DNA of 32,321 nucleotides, taken from contig JAIEPG010000014.1 of assembly GCA_019749895.1 (NCBI GenBank), forward strand, positions 1-32,321, given 5' to 3'. The translations under genes and the position numbers were made by a program. Of this stretch, positions 9,149 through 18,220 are shown piece after piece (position 1 is the first letter of the stretch; each line of letters begins with the position of its first letter). The notes below the pieces were generated by a model, which was not told the origin of the DNA, ran no database searches, and saw only the letters and a program-made list of their open reading frames with translations. This DNA comes from Candidatus Babeliales bacterium (GTDB taxonomy: Bacteria; Babelota; Babeliae; Babelales; RVW-14).

Positions 9149-9454
9149 ATGAAACGATCAAAAATACGCTTGACATTAAAGTCTTATGATCATCAATTGC
9201 TTGATAATGCTGTAAAACAAATTGCGTTAACAGTTAAGAGAACAGGCTCCCGTGTTTTGGGGCCTGTTCCTCTTCCAAACAAGCGCCGTTGTTTTACCGT
9301 ATTGCGTTCTCCGCATATTGATAAAAAATCGCGGGAGCAATTTGAGTTAACAATACACAAGCGAATATTAGATATTGTATCACCAGCAGAGCAAACAATG
9401 GACGCTTTAATGAAGCTCAACATTTCTGCTGGAGTAGACGTAGAGATTAAATAA
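9149..9454 (+). CDS. rpsJ: 30S ribosomal protein S10
   Basis: Small-subunit head protein (also NusE in transcription antitermination), 101 residues. It has the typical [10 protein letters not shown] and [16 protein letters not shown] segments; the following motif THKR reads IHKR here. First gene of the S10 group, 21 bases after tuf and with no promoter or terminator evident between them, so str and S10 are probably co-transcribed. Confidence 0.97.
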   Translation: MKRSKIRLTLKSYDHQLLDNAVKQIALTVKRTGSRVLGPVPLPNKRRCFTVLRSPHIDKKSREQFELTIHKRILDIVSPAEQTMDALMKLNISAGVDVEIK

Positions 9455-9475
9455 AATCATGATGATGAGGCTACT

Positions 9476-10102
9476 ATGTTAGGTGCGCTTGTAGGAAAAA
9501 AAATAGGTATGACGCAAGTCTTTGATCGAGAAGGAAACGTTGTACCAGTAACGGTAATCGATATAGCTTGCTGGTACATTACCCAGTTTAAAACGATTGA
9601 AAAAGATGGTTATGCTGCAGTTCAAATTGGATTGCTTAAAGAAAAGCATCAAGCAAAATCATTCTCATCAGATTGGTTACAAGATAGAAAACAGTATTTT
9701 TCTTGCTTCAGAGAAGTTGCATTACAACAACAAGAACATGAATTTGTTATTGGACAAGAAGTTACCTTTAAAGATGCTGCATTTGAAGAAGGTGTTGAAG
9801 TTGCTGTTACCGGCATGACCAAAGGCCTAGGCTTTCAAGGTGTGACCAAGCGATGGAGATTCAATCGGGGTCCGTCTACTCACGGTTCTATGTTTCATCG
9901 TCGACCAGGTTCTATTGGTAACCTGTGTAAAGAAGGTGAAGTTCAAAAAGGTAAGAAATTACCTGGGCACAAAGGTTTCAGACAAGTCACGGTGCGTGGA
10001 TTGAAGGTTGTAAAAGCGGATCAAAACGCTCGTTGTTTATTTGTAAAAGGCGCAGTCCCTGGTAAAAAAGATACCGTGATAATGATTAGCAAACGAGGAT
10101 AA
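9476..10102 (+). CDS. rplC: 50S ribosomal protein L3
   Basis: Large-subunit protein that binds 23S rRNA near the peptidyl transferase centre and helps start assembly. 208 residues, as usual. It opens with [11 protein letters not shown], and the central loop reads GFQGVTKRW followed by [17 protein letters not shown]; the terminal [12 protein letters not shown] is typical. GAGG lies just upstream of ATG 9476. Residues 55-85 are more divergent from common L3 sequences than the rest. It precedes rplD by five bases. Confidence 0.96.
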   Translation: MLGALVGKKIGMTQVFDREGNVVPVTVIDIACWYITQFKTIEKDGYAAVQIGLLKEKHQAKSFSSDWLQDRKQYFSCFREVALQQQEHEFVIGQEVTFKDAAFEEGVEVAVTGMTKGLGFQGVTKRWRFNRGPSTHGSMFHRRPGSIGNLCKEGEVQKGKKLPGHKGFRQVTVRGLKVVKADQNARCLFVKGAVPGKKDTVIMISKRG

Positions 10103-10107
10103 TAGTC

Positions 10108-10749
10108 ATGACAACAAAAATACCTGTTTATGATGCAGCAGGAAAAGAATCTGAGGGAATTGATTTAGTACTGAATTTTGAGAAAAAAGATTTGAGTGAA
10201 AAAACTTATTCTCAAGCAGTTAGATCTTTGCTTCAAAATTGGAGACAGGGCACTGTTGGTTGCAAAACGCGCGGCGAAGTAGCTTTTTCCAATCGTAAGC
10301 CTTGGAAGCAAAAAGGTACAGGAAGAGCTCGTGCTGGTAGCTTGAGATCTCCATTGTGGAGAAAAGGTGGTGTCATTTTTGGACCACAGCCACGAACGAG
10401 AGTTTTAGATATCAATAAGAAACAAAGAAAATTTGTGTTTAATAATATTTTGTTTTCTGCTTTAGAAAACAAAACGGTTAGTTGTTTGGATTATTCAAGT
10501 GATCTACAAAAACCAAGCACTAAAAAAGTTTATCAAGCGTTGTGCAATATGGGCTTAGATACAAAGAAAGTTATATTGTTTCTTCCGTTTGATGACGTTG
10601 TTTCATATGCATCGTTTAGAAATCTTCCTAATGTGCATATTCTTTATTTTGATCAGCCGAATGCATATGATTTGACTGATGGTGATAGTTGGGTTTTTTT
10701 GAAAAAAGATATAGATCTCTTTAAAGAAATGGTTTCACAATGGAACTAA
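10108..10749 (+). CDS. rplD: 50S ribosomal protein L4
   Basis: Large-subunit protein lining the exit tunnel; in E. coli it also represses its own S10 operon. 213 residues. The conserved tunnel loop is clear: [20 protein letters not shown], then [10 protein letters not shown]. The C-terminal half is divergent but of the right length. Its end overlaps the rplW start by ten bases, suggesting coupled translation. I see no obvious E. coli-like S10 leader upstream of rpsJ, where L4 control would act. Confidence 0.94.
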   Translation: MTTKIPVYDAAGKESEGIDLVLNFEKKDLSEKTYSQAVRSLLQNWRQGTVGCKTRGEVAFSNRKPWKQKGTGRARAGSLRSPLWRKGGVIFGPQPRTRVLDINKKQRKFVFNNILFSALENKTVSCLDYSSDLQKPSTKKVYQALCNMGLDTKKVILFLPFDDVVSYASFRNLPNVHILYFDQPNAYDLTDGDSWVFLKKDIDLFKEMVSQWN

Positions 10750-11090
10750 GTCATTACGATATTATTAAGCGACCTGTTATTACCGATAAAAGCATAGAAG
10801 TCTTTAAAAAATTTGGACAACTTACTTTTGTAGTTAACAAAGCTGCTAATAAAATAACAGTTCGTCGAGCAGTTGAAAAAATTTGGAATGTTGAAGTTGA
10901 CTCTGTACGTATTGTTAATTCAGCAGGAAAAAATAAAGTATTCGCACGTCGTTCATTTTCTAGTCCAAGTCAAAAAAAGGCTATTATCAAGCTTAAAAAA
11001 GGTTTCAAGATTGATATTCCTGGCATGTTTGAAGCGACTGGTTTGATGGGTGGACATGATGAATCTTCTACGCCTGGTCAAGGAAAATAG
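10740..11090 (+). CDS. rplW: 50S ribosomal protein L23
   Basis: Exit-site protein of the large subunit that docks trigger factor and SRP. At 116 residues it is longer than the usual 95-100. The N-terminus [14 protein letters not shown] and the core [20 protein letters not shown] are standard. The extra length is a Gly-, Ser- and Asp-containing tail of about 20 residues after [15 protein letters not shown]. The start overlaps rplD by ten bases. Confidence 0.94.
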   Translation: MELSHYDIIKRPVITDKSIEVFKKFGQLTFVVNKAANKITVRRAVEKIWNVEVDSVRIVNSAGKNKVFARRSFSSPSQKKAIIKLKKGFKIDIPGMFEATGLMGGHDESSTPGQGK

Positions 11091-11127
11091 GTTAAGAAGA
11101 TTGCGGTAAACATAGAAGGATTATGCC

Positions 11128-11946
11128 ATGGCTATAGTAACGAGAAGACCTAGAAACGCTTCATTACGTCAGCAGCAATTTATTGTAGATAAAGAATTAT
11201 CAAAAAAAGAACCAGAAAAAAGTTTGCTTGCGCCATTACGTAAAACTGGCGGTAGAAATGCTTACGGTCGCATTACGTGTAGACATCAAGGCGGTGGTGC
11301 AAAGCGTACCTATCGTATTGTTGATTTTAAGCGTGGGCAGCGCGATGTTCCTGGTATTGTTAAAGCATTTGAATATGATCCAAATAGAAACGTTTCTATT
11401 GCTTTAATTTATTATAAAAATGGTGCTAAGGCTTATATCTTAAAGCCAGAAAATTTAAAGGTTGGCGAAGAAGTTCTTGCCGGCGAAAAAGCAGAAGCAA
11501 AAGTAGGAAATTGCTTAGCAATAAGAAATATTCCTCTTGGTTTCTTCATTCACAATGTTGAATTATATCCTGGTCGCGGCGGGGTATTTGCTCGCAGCGC
11601 TGGTTGCTCCGTACAAATCGTTGCAAAAGAAAATGAAAAAGCTGTATTGAAAATGCCATCGGGAGAATTGCGTACGGTTGGTTTAGATAACTATGCAACT
11701 GTTGGTATGTTGGCTAATGCTGAATACAGAAACATGGTTTTAGGTAAAGCTGGTCGAACAAGACATCTTGGTATTCGTCCAACAGTTCGTGGTATGGCCA
11801 TGAATCCGGTCGATCATCCACACGGTGGCGGTGAAGGTCGTTCTAAGTCAGGTTCTCATCCAATGACGCCATGGGGCAAAAGCTGTAAGGGTGTTAGAAC
11901 AAGAACGAAAAAGAATTCAGCTATTTTGAAGAGAAGAAAAAAGTAA
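11128..11946 (+). CDS. rplB: 50S ribosomal protein L2
   Basis: Core 23S rRNA-binding protein needed for subunit association and peptidyl transfer. 272 residues, full length. Clear signatures are [19 protein letters not shown], then [10 protein letters not shown], and the C-terminal [19 protein letters not shown] carrying the conserved His. A good AGAAGGA lies ahead of ATG 11128. Standard S10-group order, with about 37 bases after rplW. Confidence 0.98.
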   Translation: MAIVTRRPRNASLRQQQFIVDKELSKKEPEKSLLAPLRKTGGRNAYGRITCRHQGGGAKRTYRIVDFKRGQRDVPGIVKAFEYDPNRNVSIALIYYKNGAKAYILKPENLKVGEEVLAGEKAEAKVGNCLAIRNIPLGFFIHNVELYPGRGGVFARSAGCSVQIVAKENEKAVLKMPSGELRTVGLDNYATVGMLANAEYRNMVLGKAGRTRHLGIRPTVRGMAMNPVDHPHGGGEGRSKSGSHPMTPWGKSCKGVRTRTKKNSAILKRRKK

Positions 11947-11979
11947 AATGAAAAATGTTATCTTGGTAAAAGGATAAGC

Positions 11980-12267
11980 ATGACAAGGTCAATTTGTAAA
12001 GGCCCTTACGTCGATTCTACCTTAGTAGAAAAGGTGGAAAAGGCAAAAACTTCTGGAAAGCGGGAAGCTATAAAAACCTGGAAGCGCGCAAGTATGATTA
12101 CTCCTGATTTTGTTGGGTTAACGTTTGCTGTGCATGATGGAAGAAAGTTCATTTCTGTCTATGTAACCGAGAACATGGTGGGGCATGCCTTGGGTGAGTT
12201 TGCTCCTACAAGGACATTCCGTATGCATAGTGGACAGCGTAAAACAGCAGGAAAAGAAGATAAATAA
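11980..12267 (+). CDS. rpsS: 30S ribosomal protein S19
   Basis: 30S head protein that contacts S13 and the A-site region. 95 residues, usual length. It shows [12 protein letters not shown] at the start, then [21 protein letters not shown] and [20 protein letters not shown] precedes ATG 11980. The 57-base gap after it is one of the larger ones in the cluster and may hold an internal promoter. Confidence 0.97.
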   Translation: MTRSICKGPYVDSTLVEKVEKAKTSGKREAIKTWKRASMITPDFVGLTFAVHDGRKFISVYVTENMVGHALGEFAPTRTFRMHSGQRKTAGKEDK

Positions 12268-12281
12268 GACAGAAATTGTTA

Positions 12282-12311
12282 TTGTACTAAATAAGCGTTT
12301 TTTGCTATACT
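12282..12311 (+). promoter_or_regulatory. Possible internal promoter before rplV
   Basis: TTGTAC (12282-12287), an 18-base spacer and TATACT (12306-12311) lie in the rpsS-rplV gap, 14 bases before the ATG. That is very close to the start and would leave a minimal leader. Consensus match only. Confidence 0.25.
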
Positions 12312-12324
12312 AAAGGTCAAGATT

Positions 12325-12666
12325 ATGCTATCCAGAGCAAAAAGTAAGTATGTTCGAATCTCTCCTTATAAATTGCGTCCTATTGTGGACGTTATTCGGG
12401 GATGTCAAGTAGGTAAGGCTCTCGCTTGGCTTAAAGCTTCTGAAACTAAACGTACTAAACCGGTCACGAAAGTACTCGAAGCTGCTTTTGCGAATGTTAG
12501 AAATCTTCATGTTGAAGAAGCTGACATGAACACTTTGTATATAAAAGAAGTTCGTGTTGATCAAGGTCCTGTCATTAAGTATTTTAAGCCAGGAGCTATG
12601 GGTCGTGCAAATATTCAACGTAAGCGCATGAGTCATATTGAAATAATATTGGATAAGAAAAAATAA
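12325..12666 (+). CDS. rplV: 50S ribosomal protein L22
   Basis: Large-subunit protein whose long hairpin lines the exit tunnel near the macrolide site. 113 residues. The N-terminus reads AKSKYVRISPYKLRPIVDVIRG, and the tunnel hairpin region FKPGAMGRANIQRKRMSHIEIIL is intact with no insertion. AAAGG precedes ATG 12325. It is followed by rpsC after 27 bases, as in other S10 groups. Confidence 0.97.
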   Translation: MLSRAKSKYVRISPYKLRPIVDVIRGCQVGKALAWLKASETKRTKPVTKVLEAAFANVRNLHVEEADMNTLYIKEVRVDQGPVIKYFKPGAMGRANIQRKRMSHIEIILDKKK

Positions 12667-12693
12667 ATTAAACGGTTTAGAAGAGGTATTAAC

Positions 12694-13314
12694 GTGGGAC
12701 AAAAGGTTCATCCATTTGGTTTCAGATTAGGCATTTATGAGGATTGGAAAGCTCGTTGGTTTGCTAAAAGATCGTATGGCCAAGAACTGATGGAAGATAT
12801 TCAAATAAGAAAATATTTGAATAAAAAATTTAGTAGCACGGATGTTTCTAAAGTTGTTATTGAAAAAGCTGTAGATAGTATTAGAATTCTCGTTCATGCT
12901 TCTCGTCCTGGTATTATTATCGGAAAAAAAGGACAAGGTATTGAGCGAGTAAAGGCTGATCTTTTTCAAAAGTTTAAAAAGAATGTTGATATATCGGTAC
13001 AAGAAGTAAAAACTCCTGAATTGGTATCGAAACTTGTTGCTGAAAGCATTGCCGAGCAATTAGTAAAGCGTGCGAGTTATAAACGATTGATGAAGAAAGC
13101 TGGATTCTCTGCTATTAAAGGTGGGGCAAAAGGTATAAAGATTTGCTGCTCTGGTAGATTGGGCGGTGCTGAAATAGCTCGTACTGAGTGGTTGCGTCTT
13201 GGATCAGTTCCTCTGCACACATTGCGTTCAAATATTGATTACGCATTGGCTGAAGCGCATACAATTTATGGCATTATCGGTGTCAAAGTTTGGATTTGCC
13301 GTGGTGAATACTAA
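12694..13314 (+). CDS. rpsC: 30S ribosomal protein S3
   Basis: mRNA-entry protein of the 30S subunit. 206 residues, slightly shorter than E. coli (233) but normal for many phyla. It starts MGQKVHPFGFRLGI at GTG 12694, with AGAGG just upstream. The KH domain shows GIIIGKKGQGIERVK, and the C-terminal domain shows KGIKICCSGRLGGAEIAR. The tail found in some bacteria after the last conserved residues is absent. Confidence 0.97.
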   Translation: MGQKVHPFGFRLGIYEDWKARWFAKRSYGQELMEDIQIRKYLNKKFSSTDVSKVVIEKAVDSIRILVHASRPGIIIGKKGQGIERVKADLFQKFKKNVDISVQEVKTPELVSKLVAESIAEQLVKRASYKRLMKKAGFSAIKGGAKGIKICCSGRLGGAEIARTEWLRLGSVPLHTLRSNIDYALAEAHTIYGIIGVKVWICRGEY

Positions 13315-13355
13315 GAGGTTTAAAGGCTACTCTTTAGAACAGTAAGGATTAAACA

Positions 13356-13763
13356 ATGTTAATGCCGAAAAAAACCAAATATAGAAAAGTGCAGAGAGGT
13401 CGCCTAACAGGACTTTCCAAGGGCGCTAGAGCTGTGCAATTTGGTGATTATGGACTTATGGCAGTTGAGCCTTCGTGGGTAACAGCGCGTCAGATTGAAG
13501 CTATTCGTATTACTATTAATAGAAAGCTCAAAAAAGAAGGAAATATCTTTTTAAGAATATTTCCAGATAAGCCTATTTCTAAAAAACCTGCCGAAACTCG
13601 AATGGGTAAAGGTAAAGGAAATCCTGAATTTTGGGTTTCTTGTGTTAAAAGAGGTCGCGTGATTGTAGAAATCGCCGGGGATTTTGATGCAGTTGAAGCA
13701 AAAGAAATTTTGAAAGCGGCTGCCTATAAACTTCCTATGAAGACAAAAATGGTAACAAAATAG
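13356..13763 (+). CDS. rplP: 50S ribosomal protein L16
   Basis: Large-subunit protein near the A-site tRNA elbow. 135 residues, usual length. It begins MLMPKKTKYRKVQRGR and carries the conserved WVTARQIEAIRI, then FPDKPISKKPAETRMGKGKG. AAGGA stands upstream of ATG 13356. It is followed by rpmC and rpsQ in the standard order. Confidence 0.97.
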   Translation: MLMPKKTKYRKVQRGRLTGLSKGARAVQFGDYGLMAVEPSWVTARQIEAIRITINRKLKKEGNIFLRIFPDKPISKKPAETRMGKGKGNPEFWVSCVKRGRVIVEIAGDFDAVEAKEILKAAAYKLPMKTKMVTK

Positions 13764-13788
13764 CACGTGGTGCTTGTTGAGGCGGAAT

Positions 13789-13989
13789 ATGAAAAAGGCA
13801 GAAATAAAAAACTTGGACGGAATTTCTTTGCGAAAAGAAATAGATGGATGGAAAAAAGAATTGCTTAATTTGAAGCTTAATAAAATGTCTGGTCAAATTA
13901 AGGATTTTACGCAATTTAAAAAATTGCGCGCTAACGTTGCAAGAGCTTTATCTCATCTGAATCAAGTAGAAAAAGATAAAAAAGATTAA
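13789..13989 (+). CDS. rpmC: 50S ribosomal protein L29
   Basis: Small helical protein at the exit tunnel near L23. 66 residues. The start is set at ATG 13789 because the Shine-Dalgarno sequence GAGGCGGA lies at about 13779-13786, inside the longer open frame that begins at 13774. The sequence has the family pattern of an N-terminal helix ending in KKELLNLKL, then a turn, then a second helix with KKLRANVARALSHL. It is rich in Lys. Confidence 0.92.
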   Translation: MKKAEIKNLDGISLRKEIDGWKKELLNLKLNKMSGQIKDFTQFKKLRANVARALSHLNQVEKDKKD

Positions 13990-14013
13990 TTATTTGCAGG
14001 TAATTTGAGGTAA

Positions 14014-14307
14014 ATGATCATGACGGAAAACAAACAACAAAATTTGAATAAACAGGTTTCTTCACAAGGCAAAATGCTTGTTGGGGAAGTTGTTTCTGAC
14101 AAAATGGATAAAACGGTTGTTGTAAAAATTTCTAGAACGTTGAAGCACCCCGTTTATGGTAAAGTTATTCAGCGATTCAAAAAGTATAAAGCGCACGACC
14201 AAGAAAATTCTGCTCGTATTGGTGACATAGTTGAAATCGTTGAGTGTCGACCATTGTCTAAAACGAAGCATATGTTATTAAATAGAATTGTTGCGAAGCG
14301 CGCATAA
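14014..14307 (+). CDS. rpsQ: 30S ribosomal protein S17
   Basis: Primary 16S rRNA-binding protein with an OB fold. 97 residues from ATG 14014. A GAGG at 14007-14010 is only three bases from this ATG and nine from the in-frame ATG at 14020, so the protein may start two codons later. The first 20 residues are a Gln- and Asn-rich extension. The core follows: [14 protein letters not shown], then [16 protein letters not shown] and the conserved [11 protein letters not shown]. Confidence 0.95.
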   Translation: MIMTENKQQNLNKQVSSQGKMLVGEVVSDKMDKTVVVKISRTLKHPVYGKVIQRFKKYKAHDQENSARIGDIVEIVECRPLSKTKHMLLNRIVAKRA

Positions 14308-14318
14308 GGGAAAATCTC

Positions 14319-14687
14319 ATGTTGCAAAAAGAAACGGCACTTGAAATAGCTGATAATTCTGGTGCAAAGAAAGCAAAAGTTATTCACATCGCCGGTAGTA
14401 CTAGAAAGCGATATGCTCGCGTTGGGGATATTGTAAAGGCAGCAATCAAAAAAGCAATACCAGGTGGTACTGTAAAAAAGAGCGATGTTGTTGATGCTGT
14501 TATTGTTCGAACGAGAAAAGAATATCGTCGAGCAGATGGTAGTTATATTCGTTTTGATGACAATGCTGCAGTAATTATTGATAAAGATAAAAAACCTGTT
14601 GGAACTCGTATTTTTGGGCCTGTAGCTCGTGAACTTCGTAGTGCTGGGTTCAGCAAAATAGTCTCGCTTGCTCCAGAGGTTTTATAA
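14319..14687 (+). CDS. rplN: 50S ribosomal protein L14
   Basis: Large-subunit protein at the intersubunit face. 122 residues, exactly the common length. It shows [18 protein letters not shown] near the start, [15 protein letters not shown], then [20 protein letters not shown] and a terminal SLAPEVL. First gene of the spc group, 11 bases after rpsQ. A hairpin of GAAGCT and AGCTTC lies in the 58-base gap that follows. Confidence 0.97.
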   Translation: MLQKETALEIADNSGAKKAKVIHIAGSTRKRYARVGDIVKAAIKKAIPGGTVKKSDVVDAVIVRTRKEYRRADGSYIRFDDNAAVIIDKDKKPVGTRIFGPVARELRSAGFSKIVSLAPEVL

Positions 14688-14745
14688 GAAATTTAGAAGC
14701 TCAAAATTGATAAGCTTCGAATTATTTGATCGTTAAGGTTTTATT

Positions 14746-15063
14746 ATGTTAAGTAGAGTTAAAAAAAATGATACAGTTGTTGTCTTATCTGGAAAAGATA
14801 AAGGAAGACAAGGACTTGTTATAGCAGTTGATCAGAAGAATGATCTTGTTCTTGTGAAAGATGTTGGTATAGTTACCAAACATTTGAAGGCAAAAAAAGC
14901 TGGAGAAAAGAGCAGGATAGTAAGAGAAGAAAAAGCTATTCCATTGTGCAAAATTATGCCTGTTTGTCCTTCGTGTAAAAAAGCTTGTCGTGTTCAGGTT
15001 AAGTTTTTGAATGAAGGCAGTAAAAAGGCGCGAACATGTCATCGTTGCAAAGAAGCGTTTTAG
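14746..15063 (+). CDS. rplX: 50S ribosomal protein L24
   Basis: Assembly-initiating large-subunit protein with a KOW domain at its N-terminus (VVLSGKDKGRQGLV). 105 residues. The C-terminal part carries two Cys pairs, Cys74/Cys77 and Cys98/Cys101, with an extra Cys81, arranged like a small zinc ribbon. Many bacterial L24 proteins have a similar arrangement, so this is notable but not unique. Standard spc position between rplN and rplE. Confidence 0.95.
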   Translation: MLSRVKKNDTVVVLSGKDKGRQGLVIAVDQKNDLVLVKDVGIVTKHLKAKKAGEKSRIVREEKAIPLCKIMPVCPSCKKACRVQVKFLNEGSKKARTCHRCKEAF

Positions 15064-15085
15064 TTAGTGAATAGGTAATGTTGTT

Positions 15086-15628
15086 ATGAAATCACGTTTA
15101 GAAGATATTTATAAAAACCAGATTCGCCCAGAAATTCAAAAAGAGTTGAATTTTGGGAATGTTATGCAAGTGCCTCGTATTTCAAAAATCGTTTTGAATG
15201 TCGGTGCTAAAGATGCTGTTAGTGATGGCAAGGTAATTGCTTCAATTAAAGGTATTCTTGAAAAAATTGCAGGACAAGCGGTTGTTGCAACGCAGGCAAA
15301 GAATTCTATTGCAGGATTTAAATTGCGTGAGGGAATGCCAATTGGTGCAATGGTGACTTTGCGAAAAACAAGAATGTATCACTTCTTGGATAAGCTTATC
15401 AACGTTGTTTTGCCAGCGGTAAGAGACTTCCAAGGAACGTCAATCAAATTTGATGGTCATGGAAATTATAATCTTGGTATTAAAGATTGGATGGTATTTC
15501 CTGAGGTTGATTACGATAAAATCGATAAGAACCGCGGGTTAAATATTACGATTCAAACTACTGCTAAAAAAGACGAAGAAGCATTTTTGTTGTTGAAAAA
15601 ATTTAATATGCCATTTCGCAAACGTTAG
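15086..15628 (+). CDS. rplE: 50S ribosomal protein L5
   Basis: 5S rRNA-binding protein of the central protuberance. 180 residues, usual length. Conserved stretches include PRISKIVLNVG, then AKNSIAGFKLREGMPIGAMVTLR and the C-terminal GLNITIQTTAKKDEEA. It is followed 21 bases later by rpsN, as in the spc operon. Confidence 0.97.
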   Translation: MKSRLEDIYKNQIRPEIQKELNFGNVMQVPRISKIVLNVGAKDAVSDGKVIASIKGILEKIAGQAVVATQAKNSIAGFKLREGMPIGAMVTLRKTRMYHFLDKLINVVLPAVRDFQGTSIKFDGHGNYNLGIKDWMVFPEVDYDKIDKNRGLNITIQTTAKKDEEAFLLLKKFNMPFRKR

Positions 15629-15649
15629 AACTGATTAAAGGATTTAGAT

Positions 15650-15835
15650 ATGGCTAAAAAAGCGCTCATTGAAAAAGCTAATAGAACGCCTAAATTTTCT
15701 ACACGAGGTCGTAATCGTTGCAAATTGTGTGGAAGACCCCGAGGATATATGCGTCTTTTTATGATGTGCAGAATTTGTTTTAGAAAGAACGCGTTAGAAG
15801 GTTTATTGCCGGGCGTAAAAAAAGCGAGCTGGTAA
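15650..15835 (+). CDS. rpsN: 30S ribosomal protein S14, zinc-binding type
   Basis: 30S head protein. The 61 residues are the short, zinc-binding (type Z, C-plus) form rather than the 100-residue form of E. coli. The zinc site is Cys24, Cys27, Cys40 and Cys43. The end [16 protein letters not shown] is typical of the family. AAAGGA precedes ATG 15650. Its presence in the spc group indicates that it is the primary copy. Confidence 0.97.
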   Translation: MAKKALIEKANRTPKFSTRGRNRCKLCGRPRGYMRLFMMCRICFRKNALEGLLPGVKKASW

Positions 15836-15854
15836 ATTTGTAAGGAAATTGATT

Positions 15855-16250
15855 ATGTCAGTTGATTCAATTGCTAATTTTTTGACGATTATTAGGAATG
15901 GTATAATGGTACGCAAGCGTTCCGTTGTTCTTTCTTCGTCAAAAATGAGAGTTAATATTGCTCAAGTGTTGAAGAGCGAAGGTTACATTCGTGATTATAA
16001 AGTTGAAAATAACGACGGTCCTGGTAGCTCGTTAACAATTTTATTAAAGTATGTAAATGGTAGTTCTGCAATTAATGAGATTACACGAGTAAGTAGACCA
16101 AGCCGTCGACACTATCAAGGCGCAAGCGAGATAGTGCCAGTTATAGGTGGCCTTGGTATCGCTATCGTGACAACAAGTTCTGGTGTAGTAACTGATCGAG
16201 ATGCAAGAAGATTAGGCATCGGTGGCGAAATTCTTTGTCATGTTTGGTAG
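15855..16250 (+). CDS. rpsH: 30S ribosomal protein S8
   Basis: Small-subunit central-domain protein; in E. coli it is also the spc operon repressor. 131 residues. The start is ATG 15855, because AAGGAAA at 15842-15848 overlaps the region just before the upstream TTG at 15849 and is well spaced from the ATG. Conserved: SIANFLTIIRNG, then RVSRPSRRHYQ and the C-terminal signature IAIVTTSSGVVTDRDARR. No obvious S8 target was recognised near rplE. Confidence 0.96.
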   Translation: MSVDSIANFLTIIRNGIMVRKRSVVLSSSKMRVNIAQVLKSEGYIRDYKVENNDGPGSSLTILLKYVNGSSAINEITRVSRPSRRHYQGASEIVPVIGGLGIAIVTTSSGVVTDRDARRLGIGGEILCHVW

Positions 16251-16259
16251 GAATTAGGT

Positions 16260-16802
16260 ATGTCAAAAATTGGAAGAATGCCCATTGCATTTTCATCAGC
16301 AAAAATTGCATTAGAGGGTAAAAAAGTTTTCATTGAAGGTCCTATGGGCAAGTTTTCTCACGAATTGCCTTTGGAAGTTGATATGGTTATTGAAGGTAAC
16401 ACTATCAAGCTTGATGTTCCAGATCGTATGTCTAAAAAGCATAAGATTCTTTGGGGCCTTCATCGTGCTTTATTAGCAAATAAAGTTAAAGGTGTTGAAG
16501 TTGGTTTTGAAACGAAAATGATCATTGTTGGTCTTGGTTTCAAAGCGGTACTACAAGGTAGAAATATGACATTTTCTTTGGGGTATACTCATAAAATTGA
16601 GTATGTTTTGCCAGAGGGTGTTACCGTAGAATTAGATAAAACCGGTCAACTATTGACGGTTAAAGCAGCAGATAAATTTGTACTCGGCAACGTTTGCGAT
16701 GCTATTCGATCTTTTCGACCACCTGAACCATATAAAGGTACTGGTATACGAAAAGAAGGGGAGCATATTATTCGTAAGGCTGGTAAGACAAAAGGTGCTT
16801 AA
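16260..16802 (+). CDS. rplF: 50S ribosomal protein L6
   Basis: Large-subunit protein near the factor-binding site, 180 residues. It has the two-domain repeat seen in the family: SKIGRMPIAF and GPMGKFSHELP in the first half, then VGLGFKAVLQGRNMTFSLGY and the C-terminal RPPEPYKGTGIRKEGEHI. The gap to rpsH is nine bases. Confidence 0.97.
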   Translation: MSKIGRMPIAFSSAKIALEGKKVFIEGPMGKFSHELPLEVDMVIEGNTIKLDVPDRMSKKHKILWGLHRALLANKVKGVEVGFETKMIIVGLGFKAVLQGRNMTFSLGYTHKIEYVLPEGVTVELDKTGQLLTVKAADKFVLGNVCDAIRSFRPPEPYKGTGIRKEGEHIIRKAGKTKGA

Positions 16803-16840
16803 TCCAGGTCGTAATTGTTGTTGATAAAAAGGGTACTATT

Positions 16841-17197
16841 GTGAGTTTGCAAAAACGAATTGCGTTAAGAACAAAAAGAAGAGCATTTCGCGTTAGAAAT
16901 CGCTTAAAAAATAAAAGTGAGTTGTTGAGAATTACTGTTTTCAGAAGCTCACGACATATTTATGCTCAAGTAATTGATGATAGTGCGCACAAGACTCTTG
17001 TAAGTTTTTCTTCTCTAAATCTGGAAAAAGCATCCGGAGATAAAAAAGACATTGCTAAGCAAGTAGGTATGGAATTGGGCAAAATAGCTACATCCAAGGG
17101 CGTTTCTTCTGTATTCTTTGATAGAGGTCATTACTTATACCATGGTAGAGTAGCGGCACTTGCTCAAGGTTTACGTGAAGGTGGTTTGAAATTTTAA
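16841..17197 (+). CDS. rplR: 50S ribosomal protein L18
   Basis: 5S rRNA-binding protein, 118 residues. It starts at GTG 16841 with AAAAAGGG upstream. The N-terminus is strongly basic, as usual, followed by RITVFRSSRHIYAQVIDD and the C-terminal FFDRGHYLYHGRVAALAQGLREGGL. Both normal neighbours, rplF and rpsE, are present. Confidence 0.96.
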   Translation: MSLQKRIALRTKRRAFRVRNRLKNKSELLRITVFRSSRHIYAQVIDDSAHKTLVSFSSLNLEKASGDKKDIAKQVGMELGKIATSKGVSSVFFDRGHYLYHGRVAALAQGLREGGLKF

Positions 17198-17217
17198 AGA
17201 TAACTAGGAACGGTAAC

Positions 17218-17760
17218 ATGGCAGAAGAGAAAAACAAAAAAGCATCTCAAGCCAAAGCTCAAGGAGACGAGCTTACTGAAGCAGTATTGAAGGTTCGCCG
17301 AGTTGCAAAAGTTATTAAAGGTGGCAGAAGATTTGCTTTTTCAGCGCTTGTGGTTGTTGGAGATAAAAAAGGTAATGTTGGTGTTGCTTTGGGCAAAAGC
17401 CGCGAAGTTTCTTCAGCAATATCAAAAGGCTTGAGACGCGCACGCAAAAATATGTTTGCTGTCTCTCTTTACAAAACAACTATCCCGTTTACCGTACAAG
17501 GTAAGCATGGTGCGAGCGAAGTTCTTATTCGTTCAGCATCTAAGGGTACCGGTATTATTGCCGGTGGTGCAGTACGTGCTGTTTTAGAAGCTTTGGGTGT
17601 GCAAGATGTTCTTGCTAAATCTATTGGTGCTTCTAACTCACAAAATGTGGTTAAAGCAACAATTCATGCTTTGAAAAAGTTGAAAACAGCTCAAGAAATT
17701 GCGTTTGTTAGAGGTAAAAGCATGAAAGAACTGTTCGGAGAAAAAAATGCTCAAGCTTAA
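17218..17760 (+). CDS. rpsE: 30S ribosomal protein S5
   Basis: Fidelity and mRNA-entry protein of the 30S subunit, 180 residues. Its double-stranded RNA-binding domain carries RVAKVIKGGRRFAFSALVV, and the second domain carries GTGIIAGGAVRAVLEALGV then KSIGASNSQNVVKATIHAL. Its last 14 bases overlap the start of rplO, so the usual rpmD (L30) gene that separates these two in most spc operons is not there. Confidence 0.97.
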   Translation: MAEEKNKKASQAKAQGDELTEAVLKVRRVAKVIKGGRRFAFSALVVVGDKKGNVGVALGKSREVSSAISKGLRRARKNMFAVSLYKTTIPFTVQGKHGASEVLIRSASKGTGIIAGGAVRAVLEALGVQDVLAKSIGASNSQNVVKATIHALKKLKTAQEIAFVRGKSMKELFGEKNAQA

Positions 17761-18220
17761 TCAATTGACATCACTTACAAAAAAAAGAAAACGTGTTGGT
17801 CGAGGTGGTAGCAAGGGTGGTACTTCTGGAAAAGGTTCCAAAGGACAACTTGCTCGTACTGGCGGTAGATCAGAAGTAAGGCCATTTTTTGAAGGTGGAC
17901 AGATGCCACTTTCTCGTCGTTTGCCTCGACGTGGTTTTACTAATGGTGCGTTTAAAAAAGAATATACTATTATCAATGTTGGCGATCTTGAAAATCAATT
18001 TGATGCGGGTGCGACCATTGATAAAAATGTATTGCGTAAAAACGGATTTTTTAAGAGTAAGAATGAAGGCCTCGTTAAATTTCTTGGTAATGGTACGCTG
18101 ACCAAAAACTTTGTTGTCATCGGAGATGCGTTTAGTAAGTCAGCAGTTCAAGCAATAGAAAAGGCCAATGGTAAAGCTCAATTAATTAAGGAGCAAACCG
18201 GTGATCGTACTACTTCATAA
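17747..18220 (+). CDS. rplO: 50S ribosomal protein L15
   Basis: Late-assembly large-subunit protein, 157 residues. The Gly- and Lys-rich N-terminus KRVGRGGSKGGTSGKGSKGQ, and GGQMPLSRRLPRRGF, are diagnostic. It overlaps rpsE by 14 bases at its start and secY by 20 bases at its end, so the three are probably translationally coupled. GGAG at 17738-17741 sits inside rpsE at good spacing from ATG 17747. Confidence 0.96.
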   Translation: MLKLNQLTSLTKKRKRVGRGGSKGGTSGKGSKGQLARTGGRSEVRPFFEGGQMPLSRRLPRRGFTNGAFKKEYTIINVGDLENQFDAGATIDKNVLRKNGFFKSKNEGLVKFLGNGTLTKNFVVIGDAFSKSAVQAIEKANGKAQLIKEQTGDRTTS

